Shown: piece after piece, positions 26,558 through 35,197 of the stretch
Layout of the letters: each line of letters begins with the position of its first letter
Position numbering within the stretch: the stretch's first letter is position 1
Source of the DNA: Leifsonia sp. ZF2019
GTDB lineage: Bacteria; Actinomycetota; Actinomycetes; Actinomycetales; Microbacteriaceae
Direction of reading: 5' to 3'
Length of the DNA: 64,000 nt
Assembly (NCBI RefSeq): GCF_019924635.1
Contig: NZ_CP065037.1
Coordinates: 2,728,001 to 2,792,000, forward strand
Made by a program: the position numbers and the translations under genes
The notes under the pieces: model-generated
What the model saw: only the letters and a program-made list of their open reading frames with translations
Databases searched by the model: none
Told to the model about the DNA's origin: nothing

Positions 26558-27430
26558 TCAGGCCGCGGCCTGCGCCTCGCGCGCCTCGGCGAGCCCCTGC
26601 GCCAGCGGGGTGGTGGGGCGGCCGATGAGCCCGCTGAGCGTGCTGGTCGCGTCGGCCAGCGCACCGTCGCGGATGTTCCCGTCGAGCGCGACCACGAAGC
26701 CCACGGTGCCCTCGTCCAGACCCGCGCCGCTCAGGATGCTCGCGTGCTCCTCCGCGGTCACCGACCGGTAGACGACCTCGCGGCCGACCAGGGCGCCGAT
26801 GGTGGCCGCCAGCTCGTCGAAGGTCCACGCGGTGTCGCCGCTCAGCTCGTAGACGGCGCCCTCGTGGCCCGACTCGATGAGCACGACCGCCGCGGCCTCC
26901 GCGTAGTCCTTGCGGGAGGCGCTCGCGACGCGGCCGGTTCCCGCGCTGCCGACCAGCTCGCCGGTCGCCTCGGCCTGGTCGATCAGGCCGACGTAGTTCT
27001 CCGTGTACCAGTTGTTGCGCAGGATCGTGACGGCGAGCGACGAGGCGGCGAGGATCTCCTCGGTCGCCTTGTGCTCCGGCGCGAGCACGAGGTCCGTGTC
27101 CGTCGCCTTCGGCGCGCTCGTGTAGACCAGACGGCTCACGCCCGCGGCTTCGGCGGCCTCGATCGCGTTACGGTGCTGCGCGACGCGCTTGCCGACGTCC
27201 GAACCGGAGACGAGGAGGACGGCGTCGGCGCCGGAGAACGCGGCGGCGAGCGTCTCGGGCTGCTCGAAGTCGATGACCGCCGTCTGGACGCCGAGCGCGG
27301 CCAGCGGGGCCAGGCGGTCGGCGGAGCGCCCGGCGGCGCGGATGTCGGAGGCGGCGACGCCGCGGGCGAGGAGGGAGTCGACGGTGAGGCGGCCGAGGTG
27401 GCCGGTGGCGCCGGTGACGACGATGGTCAT
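26558..27430 (-). CDS. NmrA-like NAD(P)-dependent quinone oxidoreductase (QorB-like)
   Basis: 290-residue atypical short-chain dehydrogenase. The Rossmann start IVVTGATGHLGRLTVDSLLARG, the VLLVSGSDVGKRVAQH segment, VYTSAPKATDTDLVL and the LRNNWYTENY segment are those of the YtfG/QorB group, which reduces quinones with NADPH. It is divergent from an HxlR-type regulator, the usual pairing for this enzyme; an HxlR-like operator lies between. Probably a response to electrophiles or thiol stress. Confidence 0.85.
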   Translation of the reverse strand: MTIVVTGATGHLGRLTVDSLLARGVAASDIRAAGRSADRLAPLAALGVQTAVIDFEQPETLAAAFSGADAVLLVSGSDVGKRVAQHRNAIEAAEAAGVSRLVYTSAPKATDTDLVLAPEHKATEEILAASSLAVTILRNNWYTENYVGLIDQAEATGELVGSAGTGRVASASRKDYAEAAAVVLIESGHEGAVYELSGDTAWTFDELAATIGALVGREVVYRSVTAEEHASILSGAGLDEGTVGFVVALDGNIRDGALADATSTLSGLIGRPTTPLAQGLAEAREAQAAA

Positions 27431-27493
27431 GAAGTGTTTCCTTTCGATCGGACACCCACTCCAACCGCCGCTCCTTCCTGTTACTTCCCGATC

Positions 27494-27524
27494 GAAGGTA
27501 CCCACTTTTTGGTAAGTTACTGAC
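27494..27524. promoter_or_regulatory. Probable HxlR operator between the divergent pair
   Basis: The AT-rich stretch GTACCCACTTTTTGGTAAGT, next to the HxlR-PP2C start, contains ACTT-N6-AAGT as an imperfect inverted repeat. Position and composition fit a regulator of both divergent genes. Confidence 0.5.
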
Positions 27525-28709
27525 GTGGACACCAGTCTTTCGACGCTCAACGGGTTCGGCTTCACCGACGGCGTGCTGCCCTCGGCCTGTCCCACCCGGA
27601 TCGTGCTCAACCACGTCACGAGCACGTGGGGCGTGCTCGTCCTCGTCGCGCTCTCCCAGAGCGACCTCCGCTGGGGCGAGCTGCGCCGCACGGTGCAGGG
27701 CATCAGCGAGAAGATGCTGGCCCAGACCCTCCGGACCCTGGAAGCCGACGGCTTCGTCCTCCGCACGGCACAGCCGACCATCCCCCCGCGCGTCGACTAC
27801 AGCCTCACGTCGCGCGGCCACGAGCTGACCGAGCATCTGCTGCCGCTGATGACCTGGATCGCGGCGAATGCGGACGACATCCTGGCAGACGAGCCGGTCA
27901 CCGCTCCCACTCCGCTCGGCCTCGCGACGGGACAGGCGTCGACGACGGGCGACTTCCGTGACGGGAATGAGGATTCGCTGTACGCGTCCGCGTGGTCCGC
28001 GTTCGTCGCCGACGGCGTGGGCGGCCACGCGGCAGGCGAGGTGGCCTCCGCGACCGTCGCCATCCGGCTCGCGTCCATCCTCGACGCCACCCGGGGACGC
28101 GTCCCGTCCGAGGAGCGCCTGCGCGAGCTGATCGCGATCGCGAACGCCGACCTCGGCCTGCGGGTGCGGGTCGACCCCGCTCTGGCGGGGATGGCGACCA
28201 CGCTGGTCGGCCTCTTCGCGGACGGCACACACCTGCGGGTCGCGCACACCGGCGACTCCCGTGCCTACCGGCTGCGGTCCGGCCGCCTGGAGCCGCGAAC
28301 GCAGGACGACTCCCTCGTCGCCGAGCTCGTCGCCTCCGGCGCGCTCTCCGACGACGATGCGCGTTCGCACCCCCTGCGCTCCGTCGTCACGCACGTCCTC
28401 GGCGGAGCACCGGAGGACGCCGCCGCCCTGCATATCAGCGTCGAGGCCGCCCGTCGCGGGGACCGCTGGCTCCTCGCCAGCGACGGGCTCACCGACTACG
28501 TCACCGTCGAGGCGATCACGGCGACCTTGGCCTCCGGGTCGCCGCAGGATGCCGCAGACGCGCTCCTGGAGCTGGCGCGGGCGCACGAGACGCGGGACAA
28601 CGTGTCGGTGATCGTCGCGGACGTCGTGGAGTATCCCGAGGACCCCGCCTACGCACCCGTCTTCGGCGGCTCGGCGGCCGACGATCCGGCCTCCTCGCGA
28701 GAGCTCTGA
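27525..28709 (+). CDS. HxlR-type regulator fused to PP2C protein phosphatase
   Basis: 394 residues in one uninterrupted frame. Residues about 20-118 are a complete HxlR winged helix (CPTRIVLNHVTSTWGVLVLV, LRWGELRRTVQGISEKMLAQ, then PRVDYSLTSRGHELTEHLLP). After a short linker, residues about 132-368 form a PP2C Ser/Thr phosphatase: metal-binding NED (148-150) and ADGVGGHAAGE (162-172), HTGDSRAYR (241-249), ASDGLTD (318-324) and RDNVSVIV (357-364). All metal-binding acidic residues expected for PP2C are present. GTG 27525 start. HxlR regulators are normally about 120 residues and stand alone, so the phosphatase addition is unusual. It converges on the ispH remnant. Confidence 0.85.
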   Translation: MDTSLSTLNGFGFTDGVLPSACPTRIVLNHVTSTWGVLVLVALSQSDLRWGELRRTVQGISEKMLAQTLRTLEADGFVLRTAQPTIPPRVDYSLTSRGHELTEHLLPLMTWIAANADDILADEPVTAPTPLGLATGQASTTGDFRDGNEDSLYASAWSAFVADGVGGHAAGEVASATVAIRLASILDATRGRVPSEERLRELIAIANADLGLRVRVDPALAGMATTLVGLFADGTHLRVAHTGDSRAYRLRSGRLEPRTQDDSLVAELVASGALSDDDARSHPLRSVVTHVLGGAPEDAAALHISVEAARRGDRWLLASDGLTDYVTVEAITATLASGSPQDAADALLELARAHETRDNVSVIVADVVEYPEDPAYAPVFGGSAADDPASSREL

Positions 28710-28714
28710 CGGCG

Positions 28715-28830
28715 CCTCAGCGCCCGCGGCCGCCCAGCGCGCGGGAGTCCTGCTTGCCCGAGATGTCCTTGCGGAGCTCCTTGGGCAGCGAGAACATGAG
28801 GTCTTCCTCGGCCGTCTTGACCTCTTCGAC
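28715..28830. repeat. 116-bp direct repeat, left copy (ispH 3' end)
   Basis: Identical base for base to 31121-31236, at a constant offset of 2406. Marks the left edge of the isonitrile synthase/MFS cassette. Confidence 0.95.
28717..28830 (-). pseudogene. Displaced 3' fragment of ispH
   Basis: Encodes the last 37 residues of IspH (from [20 protein letters not shown] to the stop) in the same strand and frame as the intact gene. Identity stops abruptly at 28830. It faces the HxlR-PP2C gene with its stop 7 bases from the other stop, which is probably the original position of the ispH end before the cassette arrived. Confidence 0.9.
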
Positions 28831-28932
28831 GTCTCGGCCGATGGCATGGATCGCGGCGACCGCGGACGAGAGAGTGGCCGAGAACTAAGGCCGTCACACG
28901 CGTTAATATTCTTCTTTCAGATTCGGGGTTCT

Positions 28933-28970
28933 GATTCCATATTTCTGATCGTCAATCAGAAATGGGAATC
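28933..28970. promoter_or_regulatory. Long near-perfect palindrome at the isonitrile gene start
   Basis: ATTTCTGAT (28941-28949) and ATCAGAAAT (28955-28963) form a perfect 9-bp inverted repeat with a 5-nt spacer; GATTCC and GGGAATC extend it to about 16 bp per side with one bulge. It overlaps the first possible start codon (28962). Upstream TAATAT (28904-28909) is a -10 candidate. It could be an operator or a structure controlling translation. Confidence 0.6.
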
Positions 28971-29895
28971 ATGTCACTCCTTCTTCCGCTCGATTTCGCT
29001 CACGTGTCGTTCACACGCCCCGGGTGGGAAGCGGATCCCTGGAAGCTCCTGGACGCTGCTCGACGTTGGCATGCGATGGACTCGCTCACTCTCCCCGCAT
29101 ACGACGTGCGGTCGTTCCAGGCTCGCCACACGCTCCGCATGAGCCTGTCACACCTCCCTCCGACGACTGAGAGCGTCGTGCACGTACTGAACGATCCGCT
29201 CTTCCGCAAAGGCTCCGCCGAGCACACGGAGCATCCCGGCGGTCCGGTGTATCGGCAGATCGACCGTGCAGTTCGCCGCAACGCTTCGATCGAGATCGTG
29301 CTCCCATCGTTCGCCGGGAGGCCACACAACCCCGCCGCCCACCGTCGAGTCGGTCCCGATCTCGGTGAGCTCTACGCGCTGCAATGGCTCAAGAACATCG
29401 CCGACGCCGTGAAGAGCTTCTATGAACCCGGCGTGATCTTCACCCTCATCCTCGACGGTCGTGCGCGCGCTGCGGCAGGGCACCGAGACCACAGCGATCT
29501 CCGCTGCCGTGATCGAGCTCTACAAGAGCGGGGCTCACGAGCACATCGACCTCCGACGCTTCTTCGGGGAGGCGGAGACCGCGATGCAGGAGCGCGCCGA
29601 GCACACCGCCTTCGAATATGCCGTCCTGATGACGAAACTCCGCGAGCTCAACGTGATCGCCGAAGCGTTCGAGGGCGCCGTCCGAGGCACGGTGCACCCC
29701 AAGCCGGGCCAGTACTCGCCCCGACTGAGCGATCCCCGGACGACGATCTCTCCGTGGCACGGAGTCGCCATCGAGCAGCCCGATGGGAGCATCGTCACGC
29801 GGTACGAGGCGGTTGTCTACCAGGATTTCGAGGACTTCACGGCGGTCTTCGTCGACGGGGATGAAGCGCCGTTCTACTACAAGCGGCGTCGGTGA
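28962..29895 (+). pseudogene. Isonitrile synthase family (PvcA/DIT1), frameshifted
   Basis: Two overlapping frames together give about 310 residues of a PvcA/DIT1-family isonitrile synthase, the enzyme that turns the amino group of Tyr or Trp into an isonitrile. First frame: LPSFAGRPHNP (residues 114-124), PDLGELYAL (132-140), YEPGVIFTLILDG (154-166). Second frame, from about 29461: GTVHPKPG and PWHGVA near the C-terminus. The frames join if one base near 29460 is removed (GGT-C-GTG). This may be a real mutation or a sequencing error in GC-rich DNA. The start is ATG 28962 or ATG 28971. The following MFS gene begins 8 bases after the stop. No partner oxygenase is present. Family call is from motifs. 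Confidence 0.7.
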
Positions 29896-29902
29896 GCACG
29901 GC

Positions 29903-31111
29903 GTGACCCGCTGTGCACTCGCCCCGCTCATGGTTGCGCAGGCGCTCGGTGCTGCCGCAGCGGGAGCATCGGTCACCGTCAGCGCCATGACGGCGTCACG
30001 ACTCTCCGGTGCGGCATGGTCTGCAGGACTCGCACAGAGCGCAACGGTCGTCGGCGCCGCAGCGCTCAGCATGCCGATCGCGCGATTGGCAGCGCGCCAC
30101 GGGCGCCGAACCGCTCTCATCGTCGCCTATGCCGTTGCCACCGTCGGCGCGCTTGCGGCAGCGACAGGCGTGACGATCGGATCGCTCGCACTCTTCTTCG
30201 CAGCTCTTGCCGCTCTCGGCGGAGGCACGGTCGCGGGACTCGCGCTTCGCTTCGCTGCGGCCGAACTGCAGACCGATCCGACCCGGCGCCCGGGAAGCAT
30301 CGCGCTGGTGCTCTGGATGGCTGCGGTAGGCGGTCTCGTTGGACCCAACATCGCGTCGATGCTCGACACGCAGTGGGGTCGGGCCGCTCCGTTCGTGATG
30401 ATCGCCGCAACCTACACCGCCGACATCGCGGTCGTCTCCACTCTGCGACGCCCACCACAGGCGATGGCTCCTGACCCTCGCTCGCGCCCGATCGAACCCG
30501 AGAGCGCTGCGCCGCCCACAGCGCTTGTCAACGCCTCCATCACAGCGGTGGCGGGTCACATGGCGATGACCGGACTCATGGGATTGGCTCCGCCTTTCCT
30601 GGCATCGGCCGGCGCGTCGGGAGCGATGATCGGTGCCGTGATGAGCGCCCATCTCGTCGCGATGTACGCGGCCAGCCCGCTCATAGGTGTGGTCGTCCGG
30701 CGTCTGACTGCCCAGCACTCGTGCGCAGTGGCGTTGATGGTGTACGCGGGAGCATGCGCTCTCATCGTCGTCGGCACGGGGTCGACGATGACCTTCGCGA
30801 TCGGCCTCACCCTGCTCGGTCTCGGCTGGTCGTTCGGGATGATCGCGAGCTCCGCCATCCTCGCGTCGGCGCCCCCACCCAAACGCCTCCAGGCACAGGG
30901 ACGGCTCGACACCCTGATCAACGTCGGAGGAGCCACGGCCAGCGCGCTGACCGGCATATCCGTCTCAGCGGCCGGATACCCGACTGTCGCGGCGTGGGTC
31001 GGCGCCTGTGTCGCGGTTCTCGCGGTCGGGATGGCTCTGCGGGGAACCATACGGAGACAGCTGAGTCAGCGATTCGTCGAGTCGTCCATCGAGGATCGAG
31101 CGGATTCGTGA
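29903..31111 (+). CDS. MFS transporter of the isonitrile cassette
   Basis: 402-residue, 12-TM MFS permease. The loop motif is RLAARHGRRTALIVAYAV, and the central cytoplasmic loop is short and charged (RRPPQAMAPDPRSRPIEPES). Start GTG 29903, 8 bases after the isonitrile synthase stop; ATG 29930 is an alternative. Likely exports the product made by the upstream gene or confers self-protection (inference). It ends 10 bases before the right repeat, so it is the last gene of the cassette and convergent with ispH. Confidence 0.8.
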   Translation: MTRCALAPLMVAQALGAAAAGASVTVSAMTASRLSGAAWSAGLAQSATVVGAAALSMPIARLAARHGRRTALIVAYAVATVGALAAATGVTIGSLALFFAALAALGGGTVAGLALRFAAAELQTDPTRRPGSIALVLWMAAVGGLVGPNIASMLDTQWGRAAPFVMIAATYTADIAVVSTLRRPPQAMAPDPRSRPIEPESAAPPTALVNASITAVAGHMAMTGLMGLAPPFLASAGASGAMIGAVMSAHLVAMYAASPLIGVVVRRLTAQHSCAVALMVYAGACALIVVGTGSTMTFAIGLTLLGLGWSFGMIASSAILASAPPPKRLQAQGRLDTLINVGGATASALTGISVSAAGYPTVAAWVGACVAVLAVGMALRGTIRRQLSQRFVESSIEDRADS

Positions 31112-31120
31112 CCCAGCGGC

Positions 31121-31236
31121 CCTCAGCGCCCGCGGCCGCCCAGCGCGCGGGAGTCCTGCTTGCCCGAGATGTCCTTGCGGAGCTCCTTGGGCAGCGAGAA
31201 CATGAGGTCTTCCTCGGCCGTCTTGACCTCTTCGAC
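31121..31236. repeat. 116-bp direct repeat, right copy (inside ispH)
   Basis: Right copy of the cassette-flanking repeat; it is the functional 3' end of ispH. Perfect identity with 28715-28830 implies a recent event or ongoing gene conversion. Confidence 0.95.
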
Positions 31237-32190
31237 ATCGCGGTAGCCGGCGCCGGAGAGATCGTCGAGGACTTCCTGCACCAGCACCTCCGGCACGGAC
31301 GCGCCGCTGGTGACGCCGATGCTGGCGACGCCGTCGAGCCACTCCTGCTTGATCTCGCTGGCGTAGTCGATGCGGTAGGCGGCCTTCGCGCCGTACTCCA
31401 GGGCGACCTCGACGAGGCGCACCGAGTTGGAGGAGTTGGCGGAGCCGACGACGATGACCAGCTCGGCCTGCTCGGCGACCTTCTTGATCGCGACCTGACG
31501 GTTCTGGGTGGCGTAGCAGATGTCGTCGCTGGGCGGGTCCTGGAGGTTCGGGAAGCGCTCCCGCAGGCGGCGCACCGTCTCCATCGTCTCGTCGACGGAG
31601 AGCGTGGTCTGCGAGAGCCAGACCACCTTGTCCGGGTCCTTCACGACGATGTTGTCGACGTCGTCCGGGCCGTTGACGAGGGTGACATGGTCGGGGGCCT
31701 CCCCCGCGGTGCCCTCGACCTCCTCGTGGCCCTCGTGGCCGATGAGAAGGATCTCGAAGTCGTCGCGGGCGAAGCGCACGGCCTCACGGTGCACCTTGGT
31801 GACGAGCGGGCACGTCGCATCGATCGCGTGCAGCCCGCGGTCGGAGGCCGCGTTGACAACCGCCGGGGAGACGCCGTGCGCCGAGAACACCACGTGCGCG
31901 CCCTCGGGAACCTCGTCGACCTCGTCGACGAAGATCGCGCCCTGCTTCTCCAGAGTGGAGACGACATGCACGTTGTGGACGATCTGCTTGCGCACGTAGA
32001 CCGGCGACCCGTAGTGCTCGATCGCCTTCTCGACGGCGACGACCGCGCGGTCGACCCCGGCGCAGTAGCCGCGGGGCGCGGCGAGCAGCACGCGTTTGCT
32101 CCCGGCGACCGGGTTATCCTGAAGCCGGCCGCGCGCACCGGGGGTCCGCGGGATCCGGGGCATCGGCAGGCTGATTGTCGCGTCGCTCAC
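31123..32190 (-). CDS. ispH: 4-hydroxy-3-methylbut-2-enyl diphosphate reductase
   Basis: Last enzyme of the MEP isoprenoid pathway (HMBPP to IPP and DMAPP), an iron-sulfur protein of about 355 residues. Cluster cysteines are seen in [25 protein letters not shown] and [11 protein letters not shown]; substrate residues in HNVHVV, SAHGVSP and [15 protein letters not shown] 32190 is chosen because the longer frame to 32262 overlaps divergent xseA; ATG 32163 is also possible. Its last 38 codons are duplicated beyond a 2.3-kb cassette. Confidence 0.95.
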   Translation of the reverse strand: MSDATISLPMPRIPRTPGARGRLQDNPVAGSKRVLLAAPRGYCAGVDRAVVAVEKAIEHYGSPVYVRKQIVHNVHVVSTLEKQGAIFVDEVDEVPEGAHVVFSAHGVSPAVVNAASDRGLHAIDATCPLVTKVHREAVRFARDDFEILLIGHEGHEEVEGTAGEAPDHVTLVNGPDDVDNIVVKDPDKVVWLSQTTLSVDETMETVRRLRERFPNLQDPPSDDICYATQNRQVAIKKVAEQAELVIVVGSANSSNSVRLVEVALEYGAKAAYRIDYASEIKQEWLDGVASIGVTSGASVPEVLVQEVLDDLSGAGYRDVEEVKTAEEDLMFSLPKELRKDISGKQDSRALGGRGR

Positions 32191-32240
32191 CCTTCGATCG
32201 TACGGGAGAGCGCTGAGGAACGGATGGGAGGCTCCCGAGC

Positions 32241-33542
32241 GTGACGGAGACGACGAACGCACCCTCGTTCACCCCGGGCCCGCCGACGCTGGACGCGCCG
32301 TGGCCCGTCTCGGTGCTGGCCGGCAAGATCAAGGGCTGGATCGACCGGCTGGGCACGGCGTGGGTGGAGGGCGAGATCACCCAGTGGGGCGTGTCGGGCG
32401 GCAACGTCTACGGCAAGCTCAAAGACCTCGAGGGCGATGCCACGATCAGCTTCACCATCTGGTCGTCGGTCAAGGCCCGCATCCCCGCCGACCTCACGCA
32501 GGGCGACCGGGTCATCGCCGCCGTCAAGCCCAACTACTGGGTCAAAGGCGGCACGCTCACCATGCAGGTCTCCGACATGCGCCACGTCGGCCTGGGCGAT
32601 CTGCTGGAGCGACTGGAGCGCCTCCGGCAGCAGCTGACCGCGGAGGGGTTGTTCGCTCCCGAGCGGAAGAAGCGCCTCCCGTTCCTCCCCCACACCATCG
32701 GCCTGGTCACCGGCCGCGACTCCGACGCCGAGAAGGACGTGCTGCGCAATGCGCAGCTTCGCTGGCCTCAGGTGCGGTTCCGCACCATCTACGCGGCGGT
32801 GCAGGGCGACCGCACGGTTCCGGAGGTGGTCGCGGCGATCCGTGCGCTCGACGCCGATCCCGAGGTGGAGGTCATCATCGTCGCGCGCGGCGGCGGCGAC
32901 TTCCAGAACCTCCTGGGCTTCAGTGACGAGACGCTGGTGCGGGCCGCAGCCGCAGCGACGACACCGCTGGTCAGTGCGATCGGGCATGAAGCCGACCGCC
33001 CGCTGCTCGACGAGGTCGCCGATCTCCGCGCCTCCACGCCGACCGACGCCGCCAAGCGCGTCGTCCCCGACGTCGCCGAGGAGCTCGCGCGGGTGCATCA
33101 GGCCCGCGCGCGCATCGGCGCGCGGCTCACGCACATGATCGGGCACGAGATCGACCGGATCGGGCACCTGCGCACGCGTCCCGTCCTCGCCTCGGCCGGG
33201 TGGATCGTCGACTCCCGCGCGCAGGAGCTGACCCGGTACGTCGCCCGCGGCGTCGAGCTCGTCGACCGCGGTGTCGAGCGCGAGACGCGCCGTGTCGCCG
33301 AACTGCGCGGTCACCTGCGGGCGCTCTCACCGCAGGCGACTCTCGACCGCGGCTACGCGATCGTGCAGGATGCCACGGGCCGTGTCGTCACCTCGCCGGC
33401 GGAGGCCGTGCCCGGAAGCCCGCTCCGCGTGACCGTCTCGGGCGGCGCGTTCGCGGCGACCGCGGGCGACGAGGTGCCCTCGCCCGCCCATCCGGACGCC
33501 GATGCCGGCCCGGACTCAGCGGGCACTCGGCAGGGCAAATAG
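32241..33542 (+). CDS. xseA: Exonuclease VII large subunit
   Basis: 433 residues. N-terminal OB fold ([26 protein letters not shown], then [10 protein letters not shown]), followed by the catalytic domain with [36 protein letters not shown] and ALAIGHE-type [27 protein letters not shown]. Exo VII degrades single-stranded DNA. GTG 32241; divergent from ispH, upstream of xseB with a 10-base gap. Confidence 0.96.
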   Translation: MTETTNAPSFTPGPPTLDAPWPVSVLAGKIKGWIDRLGTAWVEGEITQWGVSGGNVYGKLKDLEGDATISFTIWSSVKARIPADLTQGDRVIAAVKPNYWVKGGTLTMQVSDMRHVGLGDLLERLERLRQQLTAEGLFAPERKKRLPFLPHTIGLVTGRDSDAEKDVLRNAQLRWPQVRFRTIYAAVQGDRTVPEVVAAIRALDADPEVEVIIVARGGGDFQNLLGFSDETLVRAAAAATTPLVSAIGHEADRPLLDEVADLRASTPTDAAKRVVPDVAEELARVHQARARIGARLTHMIGHEIDRIGHLRTRPVLASAGWIVDSRAQELTRYVARGVELVDRGVERETRRVAELRGHLRALSPQATLDRGYAIVQDATGRVVTSPAEAVPGSPLRVTVSGGAFAATAGDEVPSPAHPDADAGPDSAGTRQGK

Positions 33543-33552
33543 AATGGGTGCC

Positions 33553-33837
33553 ATGCCGACTTCCCAGACGACCCCGGCCGCGGGGTCGACCCCCGGCGCG
33601 GACCCCCTCGGCGAGCTCAGCTACGAGGAGGCGCGCGACGAGCTGGTCCGTGTCGTGACCGAGCTCGAGCAGGGGTCGGCGACCCTCGAGGAGTCCATCG
33701 CCCTCTGGGAGCGCGGCGAGGCCCTCGCCCGCCGGTGCGAGGAGTGGCTGATCGGCGCGAAGGCCCGGCTCGACGCCGCACGCTCCGGCGATGCGGCGGC
33801 GGTCGGCACGGGCGCGGGAGCCGCTGACAGCGAATGA
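33553..33837 (+). CDS. xseB: Exonuclease VII small subunit
   Basis: 94-residue helical partner of Xse[21 protein letters not shown] and [27 protein letters not shown] sequence ([20 protein letters not shown]) are family signatures. ATG 33553 is preferred; ATG 33544 is three codons upstream. Its stop overlaps the next gene (ATGA). Confidence 0.95.
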   Translation: MPTSQTTPAAGSTPGADPLGELSYEEARDELVRVVTELEQGSATLEESIALWERGEALARRCEEWLIGAKARLDAARSGDAAAVGTGAGAADSE

Positions 33838-34490
33838 GTCCCCGCACCAAGCCTCCGGCGGTCGTCGCCGAACTCGGGCGCCCCGAGACCCCCGAGGAGA
33901 CGGCCGCGCGCAAGGCGCAGAACTCTGCGAACCATCGCAACCGGCAGACCATCAACAACCTCGTCTACTCGCTCCTCGCGACGGTCGCGCTCGTCATCGT
34001 GATCGTCCTCGTCGTGCCGCGCGGCAACCCCACCGCGACGACCCCTCCCGTCGACTACACGACCATCGCGCAGGAGGCGCAGGGCAGCGAGCCCGATCGC
34101 CTCGTCGTGCCGAGACTGCCCGACGGCTGGAAGTCGAACAGCGCCGAGCTGCGCACCAAGACCGCCGACAAGGTCGACTCCTGGTACATCGGGCTGCTCA
34201 CCCCGAAGGGTGAGTACATCGGCATCACGCAGGGCTTCGACGCCAACGACAGCTGGGTCGCCGATCAGGTCGCGAAGTCGCGCATCGCCGGCACCCGCGA
34301 CATCGACGGCGTCACGTGGGACGTCTACGACAACCGCAAGTCCGGCACCGTCCCGGGCGATGTCGAGTACGGCCTGACCACGAACGCCGGCCGCAGCTCC
34401 ATCGTCCTCGTCGGCACCGCAGACGACTCCGAGTTCCGCACGGTCGCCTCGGCGCTGGCGGAGCAGATCACCGCACTGAAAGGCGAATAG
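33834..34490 (+). CDS. DUF4245 membrane-anchored protein
   Basis: 218 residues: charged N-terminus, one TM helix ([22 protein letters not shown], about 41-62) and an extracytoplasmic domain ([35 protein letters not shown]). Matches DUF4245, found beside xseAB in many actinobacteria. Function unknown. Translationally coupled to xseB and abuts the carbonic anhydrase gene. Confidence 0.88.
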   Translation: MSPRTKPPAVVAELGRPETPEETAARKAQNSANHRNRQTINNLVYSLLATVALVIVIVLVVPRGNPTATTPPVDYTTIAQEAQGSEPDRLVVPRLPDGWKSNSAELRTKTADKVDSWYIGLLTPKGEYIGITQGFDANDSWVADQVAKSRIAGTRDIDGVTWDVYDNRKSGTVPGDVEYGLTTNAGRSSIVLVGTADDSEFRTVASALAEQITALKGE

Positions 34491-35159
34491 ATGCCCACCA
34501 CCCGGCCCGGACGGATCTGGAGCGCGATGCTCGCCGGAAACGAGCGCTTCATCGCGGGCACCCCACAGCACCCGCGGCAAGACGTCGAGCGCCGACAGTC
34601 GGTCGCGGGCGGGCAGGCGCCGGTCGCCGCCATCTTCGGCTGCGCGGACTCGCGTCTGGCCGCGGAGATCATCTTCGACATGGGTCTCGGCGACGCCTTC
34701 GTGGTGCGCAACGCGGGCCAGGTCGCCTCCGACTCCGTCATCGGGTCGCTGGAGTACGCGGTCGCCGTGCTCAAGGTGCCGCTCATCCTCGTGCTCGGCC
34801 ACGACTCCTGTGGCGCCGTCGCATCGGCGATCGCCTCCCAGGCCCCGGACGCCGAGCCCCTCCCCCCGCACATCGCGAACCTCATCGCGCCGATCGTCCC
34901 CGCTGTGCACCGGGTGACCGGGACCCCGGAAGGCGAGGCGATCGACGTCGCCGCCGCCGACCCGTCGGAGGTGGGCCGCGAGCACCTGCGTGACACCGTC
35001 GCCGAGCTGCTCGCGCGCTCGGAGATCATCAGCACCGCCGTCGCCGAGAACATCCTCGCGATCGTCGGCGCGAACTACCGTCTTCAGGAAGGTCGGGTCG
35101 TCCCCGACATCGTCGTCGGCATGGCCGATCCGGTCGCCGAACAGCAGTCCGAGCGCTGA
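34491..35159 (+). CDS. Beta-class carbonic anhydrase
   Basis: 222-residue zinc enzyme, CO2 plus water to bicarbonate. Zinc ligands are in [14 protein letters not shown] (Cys, with the Asp-Arg dyad) and GHDSCGAV (His and Cys); the VVRNAGQV strand is conserved. It begins directly after the DUF4245 stop, so it is in the xseAB operon. It supplies bicarbonate for carboxylation. Confidence 0.94.
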   Translation: MPTTRPGRIWSAMLAGNERFIAGTPQHPRQDVERRQSVAGGQAPVAAIFGCADSRLAAEIIFDMGLGDAFVVRNAGQVASDSVIGSLEYAVAVLKVPLILVLGHDSCGAVASAIASQAPDAEPLPPHIANLIAPIVPAVHRVTGTPEGEAIDVAAADPSEVGREHLRDTVAELLARSEIISTAVAENILAIVGANYRLQEGRVVPDIVVGMADPVAEQQSER

Positions 35160-35197
35160 ACCGCAGCGTCGTCGGCATCAGAAAGGAAGAACACACC

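Noticed and set aside
28831..31120. Transposon or IS element carrying the isonitrile cassette
   Set aside because: No transposase or terminal inverted repeats are seen; the flanks are a 116-bp host-gene duplication, not a short target-site duplication.
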